Source: CALCNS01 sp937897315
Lineage (GTDB): Bacteria; Bacillota; JAAYKD01
Assembly (NCBI GenBank): GCA_036744005.1
Contig: DAINOJ010000027.1
Location: 1 to 17,837, forward strand
Length of the DNA: 17,837 nt
Direction of reading: 5' to 3'
Below are positions 14,427 through 17,837 of the stretch, piece after piece. Below the pieces are notes generated by a model, which worked only from the letters and a program-made list of their open reading frames with translations, was not told the DNA's origin and did no database searches. Every line of letters begins with the position of its first letter. The first letter of the stretch is position 1. The translations under genes were made by a program, and so were the position numbers.

Positions 14427-15619
14427 AAAACAAACCTCCCTTTATATCGGTGTATTTCTCGAAGATAGCTTTCGGGGTCTGTATCCCCTTCACTATTTAT
14501 GCACAAAACTCTAGATTCGGGGCCCAGCTGGAATTGATGTTTCAAATCTTGGTACTCTGGGTTTTTACATAGTTGCCAAAGAAGCGCAAACCCCGCTGCT
14601 CCGCTCTCCCCAGAAATGATGCGAGGATCTTCTTTGCTAGGATATGCCAAGCGTGCCATGGCTTCTGCTGCAAAGTCATCGGGTAAGGTCACAAAAAAGT
14701 CTCCCCGATTCTGTAAAATCGGCCAAGCCAAAGGATTGACTTCTCCGCAAGCCAAACCCGCCATGATTGTCTTTAATTCTCCTCCGACGACTCTGGTATG
14801 CCCATCGTTCGCAACCACGCTTTCGTAGCAACAAGCTGCTGTTTGAGGTTCGACCACAATGCAAATCGGTCTCTTGTCTTGGGAGAAAGAGGAGAAGAAG
14901 CCAATGACCGATGCGGCAAGTGAACCCACACCGGCTTGGATAAAGATGTGGGAAGGCAACTGCTGATTCATTTGCAACCATGCTTCATAAGACAATGTGA
15001 GATAGCCTTGCATAATATCCCGAGGGACTTGTTCATAATGAGTCCAGGCAGTATCTTGCACCACTTCCCAACCTTGTTTCTCTGCATGGTCCGCAGCAAG
15101 TCGCACCGCATCGTCATAATTCATGGGTACAATCTCCGCTTTTGCTCCCATATCACGTATACGTTGTAATCGAGCTAAGCTACTTCCTTGTGGCATATAC
15201 ACCACACTTTTCGCACCAAAACGAGCCGAAGTCCAAGCAACGCCATAACCATGATTGCCATCGGTGGCCGTGACAAAGGTCATTTCTTTGCATCGTTTTC
15301 GAAGTTCCGGTGAGGAAGCGAGGGCGGTATGCAGTTCCGAAATGGGAACGTGAAATTGTCGTGCCAATAATTGCCCAATAGCAAAACTTGCACCCAGTGC
15401 TTTGAAGGCATTTAAGCCAAATCGAAACGACTCATCTTTCACATAGATTTCCCCTAACCAGATTTCCTTCGCCAAGTTAGATAAAGAGTGCAAAGGGGTG
15501 GTGAAGTATTCTGAAAACGTTTCGTGGAAGCGTTTGGCTTCTTGAGCTGCATCACAGGAGAGCCATGTAGGAACTATGGGATTTCTCTGAAAGGGGCGTT
15601 GGTCAAATACAGATATCAT
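14423..15619 (-). CDS. dpaL: diaminopropionate ammonia-lyase
   Basis: A 398-residue PLP enzyme, the same length as Escherichia coli YgeX. It converts 2,3-diaminopropionate to pyruvate and two ammonia by alpha,beta-elimination. The PLP lysine is K73 in RFGLNAFKALGASFA. Other family segments are VTATDGNHGYGVAW, YMPQGSSLARLQRIRDMGA, the phosphate-binding loop IQAGVGSLAASV, VVEPQTAACCYES and GESGAAGFALL. ATG 15619 is chosen because GAGGTGA (15631-15625) lies 5 nt upstream and the length then fits the family; the open frame continues upstream to 15817 without a better site. It is first in an operon with the Fpg-like gene (4-nt overlap) and divergent from the cysteine desulfidase-like gene. It acts in the cytoplasm as a catabolic enzyme. 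Confidence 0.93.
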   Translation of the reverse strand: MISVFDQRPFQRNPIVPTWLSCDAAQEAKRFHETFSEYFTTPLHSLSNLAKEIWLGEIYVKDESFRFGLNAFKALGASFAIGQLLARQFHVPISELHTALASSPELRKRCKEMTFVTATDGNHGYGVAWTSARFGAKSVVYMPQGSSLARLQRIRDMGAKAEIVPMNYDDAVRLAADHAEKQGWEVVQDTAWTHYEQVPRDIMQGYLTLSYEAWLQMNQQLPSHIFIQAGVGSLAASVIGFFSSFSQDKRPICIVVEPQTAACCYESVVANDGHTRVVGGELKTIMAGLACGEVNPLAWPILQNRGDFFVTLPDDFAAEAMARLAYPSKEDPRIISGESGAAGFALLWQLCKNPEYQDLKHQFQLGPESRVLCINSEGDTDPESYLREIHRYKGRFVL

Positions 15620-15761
15620 GGCGATCACCTCATTCATAGTTACTACTGAAGTTGTTCTGGAATCTTTTTGAAATTCCTTTCGCTCGAGAACTAAGGCTGG
15701 ATTTTTTTTCGTTATCATGATATGCTTGAGCTTATACAAAGAGACACGAGGAGGAATATTC
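15620..15761. promoter_or_regulatory. divergent control region between dpaL and the desulfidase-like gene
   Basis: This 142-bp divergent interval contains an inverted repeat GGAAT-N9-ATTCC (15659-15677) and a perfect 10-bp palindrome TATCATGATA (15713-15722). No consensus -35/-10 pair could be assigned with confidence on either strand. The GGAAT repeat is a candidate operator for joint control of the two amino-acid-degrading genes. Confidence 0.35.
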
Positions 15762-17054
15762 ATGCATGTTTTCACAGAGATGATTCGAAATGATATGAAA
15801 CCAGCGTTAGGGGTCACCGAACCGGGAGCCCTTGCCTACGCAACCGCTTTAGCAAAAAGCTATACCAAAGGACCTCTAAAGTCAGTTCAGCTTCATTTGA
15901 ATTCCGGTATGTACAAAAATGCCTTTACCTGTGGCATCCCCAATACCGATCAAGTGGGTAATTTATACGCTGCGGCTTTAGGAGCGGCGGTCAATTTACC
16001 GGATTTGGGATTGGAAATGTTGGGTTGTGTCAAGGAAGAACACCGTAAACAAGCAGACGAATGGGTTCAAGCCGGTTTATTTCGAGCTTTTGTAGCGATG
16101 ATTAGCTCGAGGATTTACATACAGGTACGGGTAGAAGCCGGTGACGATGTGTGTACCGTGACTATACGGGATAAGCATACCCAAGTGGAGGAAATCAAAC
16201 TGAATGAAGAGATTCTTTGCTGGAATAAAATCGCAGAGGATGCACTTGAAGCCGAAGGTGAAGTTGTCCCCTTTTCCGGACCCCATATTCACGATTACAG
16301 CTTCCAAGATATCCTTACCTATGCCGAAACCGTGCCTGTGGAGGAGTTGCTTTTCATGCGTTCCGCCTATGAGATGAACCTAGAGTTGTTTCATTTAGGC
16401 TTGTCCTCCAAGAGAACCACCTTCGCTCCATCATTATATCAGCAAAATGGGTGTGAGGTGATTTCAGATAACGATAGAGCCACCGCGCAACTACTCTGCA
16501 ACGGGGCTATTGAAGCGAGAGTGATTGGCTTAGAGAAGCCGGCTATGAGCATTGCAGGAAGTGGTGCTCATGGTATTATTTGTACGATGCCTTTGTATGC
16601 CGTGCAGCAAGTCCGTCAATATAGCGAAGAAACGCTTTTGCAGGCAACGGCGATATCTTATCTGGTTACCCAATACATTAAAGACTACTCTGGGCGCTTA
16701 TCGGCTTTCTGCGGTTGTGGTATTGCCTCCGGTACCGCGATGGCGTGTGCCATGGCTTGGATGCGAGGAGCGAGTTTTGAACAGATTGTCCTAGTGGTGA
16801 ATAACATGGCTTCCGGTATTACCGGCATGATTTGTGATGGTGGAAACCAAGGTTGCACCATGAAAGGGATTGTAGCTGTGGACGCTGCGTTCCGCGCCGT
16901 AGAGTTTGCTTTGCTACATGTGGGCGTAGATGCTCGACATGGTATTAATGGCGTGACACCAGAAGAAACCTTCCGTCAGATGGGGTTGATTGCTTCTCCG
17001 GGCATGGAGGCTACAGAAAAGACGATTGTGGAGATAATGGAAAACAAAAAGTAG
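15762..17054 (+). CDS. L-cysteine desulfidase / UPF0597 (YhaM/CyuA) family protein with altered first Cys motif
   Basis: A 430-residue protein of the serine-dehydratase-alpha-like family that includes the [4Fe-4S] L-cysteine desulfidases, which split cysteine to pyruvate, sulfide and ammonia. Family segments: KPALGVTEPGALAYA (13-27), GSGAHGIICTMPL (267-279), SAFCGCGIASGTA (314-326, Cys317 and Cys319) and GMICDGGNQGCTMKG (355-369, Cys358 and Cys365). The usual motif near the N-terminus is GCTEP, whose Cys is a cluster ligand; here Cys is Val18. The other cysteines remain. ATG 15762 has a strong SD (GAGGAGG, 15748-15754, 7-nt spacing); an in-frame start at 15717 lacks one. Divergent from dpaL, which suggests shared amino-acid catabolism. 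The actual substrate and the cluster state are uncertain. Confidence 0.85.
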   Translation: MHVFTEMIRNDMKPALGVTEPGALAYATALAKSYTKGPLKSVQLHLNSGMYKNAFTCGIPNTDQVGNLYAAALGAAVNLPDLGLEMLGCVKEEHRKQADEWVQAGLFRAFVAMISSRIYIQVRVEAGDDVCTVTIRDKHTQVEEIKLNEEILCWNKIAEDALEAEGEVVPFSGPHIHDYSFQDILTYAETVPVEELLFMRSAYEMNLELFHLGLSSKRTTFAPSLYQQNGCEVISDNDRATAQLLCNGAIEARVIGLEKPAMSIAGSGAHGIICTMPLYAVQQVRQYSEETLLQATAISYLVTQYIKDYSGRLSAFCGCGIASGTAMACAMAWMRGASFEQIVLVVNNMASGITGMICDGGNQGCTMKGIVAVDAAFRAVEFALLHVGVDARHGINGVTPEETFRQMGLIASPGMEATEKTIVEIMENKK

Positions 17055-17088
17055 CCTTAGCCAGACCCTCCGCCGGTACGTTACATAG

Positions 17089-17131
17089 AAAAAAGCAGAA
17101 CACACAAATGAATGTGTGTTCTGCTTTTTTT
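17089..17131. terminator. strong bidirectional terminator between the desulfidase-like gene and the rRNA operon
   Basis: The arm 17089-17106 (A6 then GCAGAACACACA) pairs perfectly with 17113-17130 around a 6-nt loop, with T-runs on the 3' side of both strands. It lies 34 nt after the plus-strand gene and 3 nt beyond the 5S 3' end, so it can end both convergent transcripts. Confidence 0.9.
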
Positions 17132-17134
17132 GTT

Positions 17135-17252
17135 GCCCGGCAGTTACCTACTCTCCCGGAGGGTTGCCCCTCGAGTACCATCGGCGTGGGAAGGCTTAAC
17201 GGCCGTGTTCGGGATGGGAACGGGTGGATCCCTTCCGCTATCACCACCGGAC
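17135..17252 (-). rRNA. rrf: 5S ribosomal RNA
   Basis: The minus strand reads as a standard bacterial 5S, with CCCGTTCCCATCCCGAACAC, GCCGATGGTACTCG and GGGAGAGTAGGTAACTGCC in order. The ends were placed by helix I pairing: GTCCGGTGG at the 5' end pairs along its length with CTGCCGGGC at the 3' end, giving 118 nt. It is the last gene of an rRNA operon, followed at once by the bidirectional terminator. Confidence 0.95.
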
Positions 17253-17412
17253 TGTCAAGGTGGAAGTTTCCTTCACCCTGAAAATTGCATAGAGAGTTTG
17301 TTCAACTTCGTTGAATCTACTTAGTTTTCGTCTTGTTTTGTCTGCGTTGGGCTCTTCCTTCACGTTGCGCTCTTTCTCTTTCGAGAAGGTTGCTACGACT
17401 TTCGTGCTCGTT
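17253..17412 (-). other. 23S-5S internal transcribed spacer, no tRNA
   Basis: A 160-nt spacer that holds no tRNA. It contains two small hairpins, TTCAAC-TTC-GTTGAA (17301-17315) and TTCTC-TTTC-GAGAA near 17374-17387, which could be processing or antitermination elements. Confidence 0.7.

Positions 17413-17837
<425 letters not shown>

Noticed and set aside
14827..15169. Plus-strand open frames inside dpaL
   Set aside because: They are shadows of a well-supported PLP enzyme on the other strand and have no SD.
17253..17412. tRNA gene in the 23S-5S spacer
   Set aside because: No cloverleaf, T-loop (GGTTCGAATC-like) or anticodon stem could be found.

Overview
The window looks like chromosome of an anaerobic, mid-GC, Clostridia-type Firmicute. 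The evidence is the split glycine decarboxylase (gcvPA/gcvPB), a tandem glycine riboswitch, strong AGGAGG ribosome binding sites, a SpoVD-like penicillin-binding protein with PASTA domains, amino-acid catabolic lyases, and a gene that needs UGA read as selenocysteine. The species cannot be fixed from the sequence.

Left end (1-1512). A truncated minus-strand gene starts at 39 behind an AT-rich region with its own promoter (237-265) and perhaps a 27-residue membrane peptide. Next comes a minus-strand operon: a glutaredoxin-like gene (1108-1380) whose redox motif is UGA-Pro-Gly-Cys, followed 22 nt later by an ArsR/SmtB/CadC-type metal sensor (726-1085). A SECIS-like hairpin follows the UGA at the right distance, so I read the gene as a selenoprotein, not a pseudogene. 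Normal gene calling misses it, and it is the most interesting item here.

Centre (1513-12223). On the plus strand are an HD-domain phosphohydrolase and a class B PBP. Then comes a complete glycine cleavage module: promoter, tandem glycine riboswitch, terminator, gcvT, gcvH, gcvPA, gcvPB, lplA, lpd, and a closing hairpin. The cassette encodes all four proteins of the system and a ligase to lipoylate GcvH. The closing base-paired helix of aptamer II uses the same bases as the 5' arm of the terminator, which fits a glycine-ON switch.

Right side (12293-17837). An EntS-like MFS exporter converges on a minus-strand pair, diaminopropionate ammonia-lyase and an Fpg/MutM-like protein, coupled by an ATGA overlap. 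The Fpg-like protein has Ile in place of the catalytic N-terminal Pro. Divergent from the pair is a gene of the cysteine desulfidase / UPF0597 (YhaM) family in which the conserved GCTEP motif reads GVTEP. A strong bidirectional hairpin then separates it from a convergent rRNA operon (5S and the 3' end of 23S, minus strand).

Much of the region concerns amino-acid breakdown: glycine, diaminopropionate, and probably a thiol or hydroxy amino acid.
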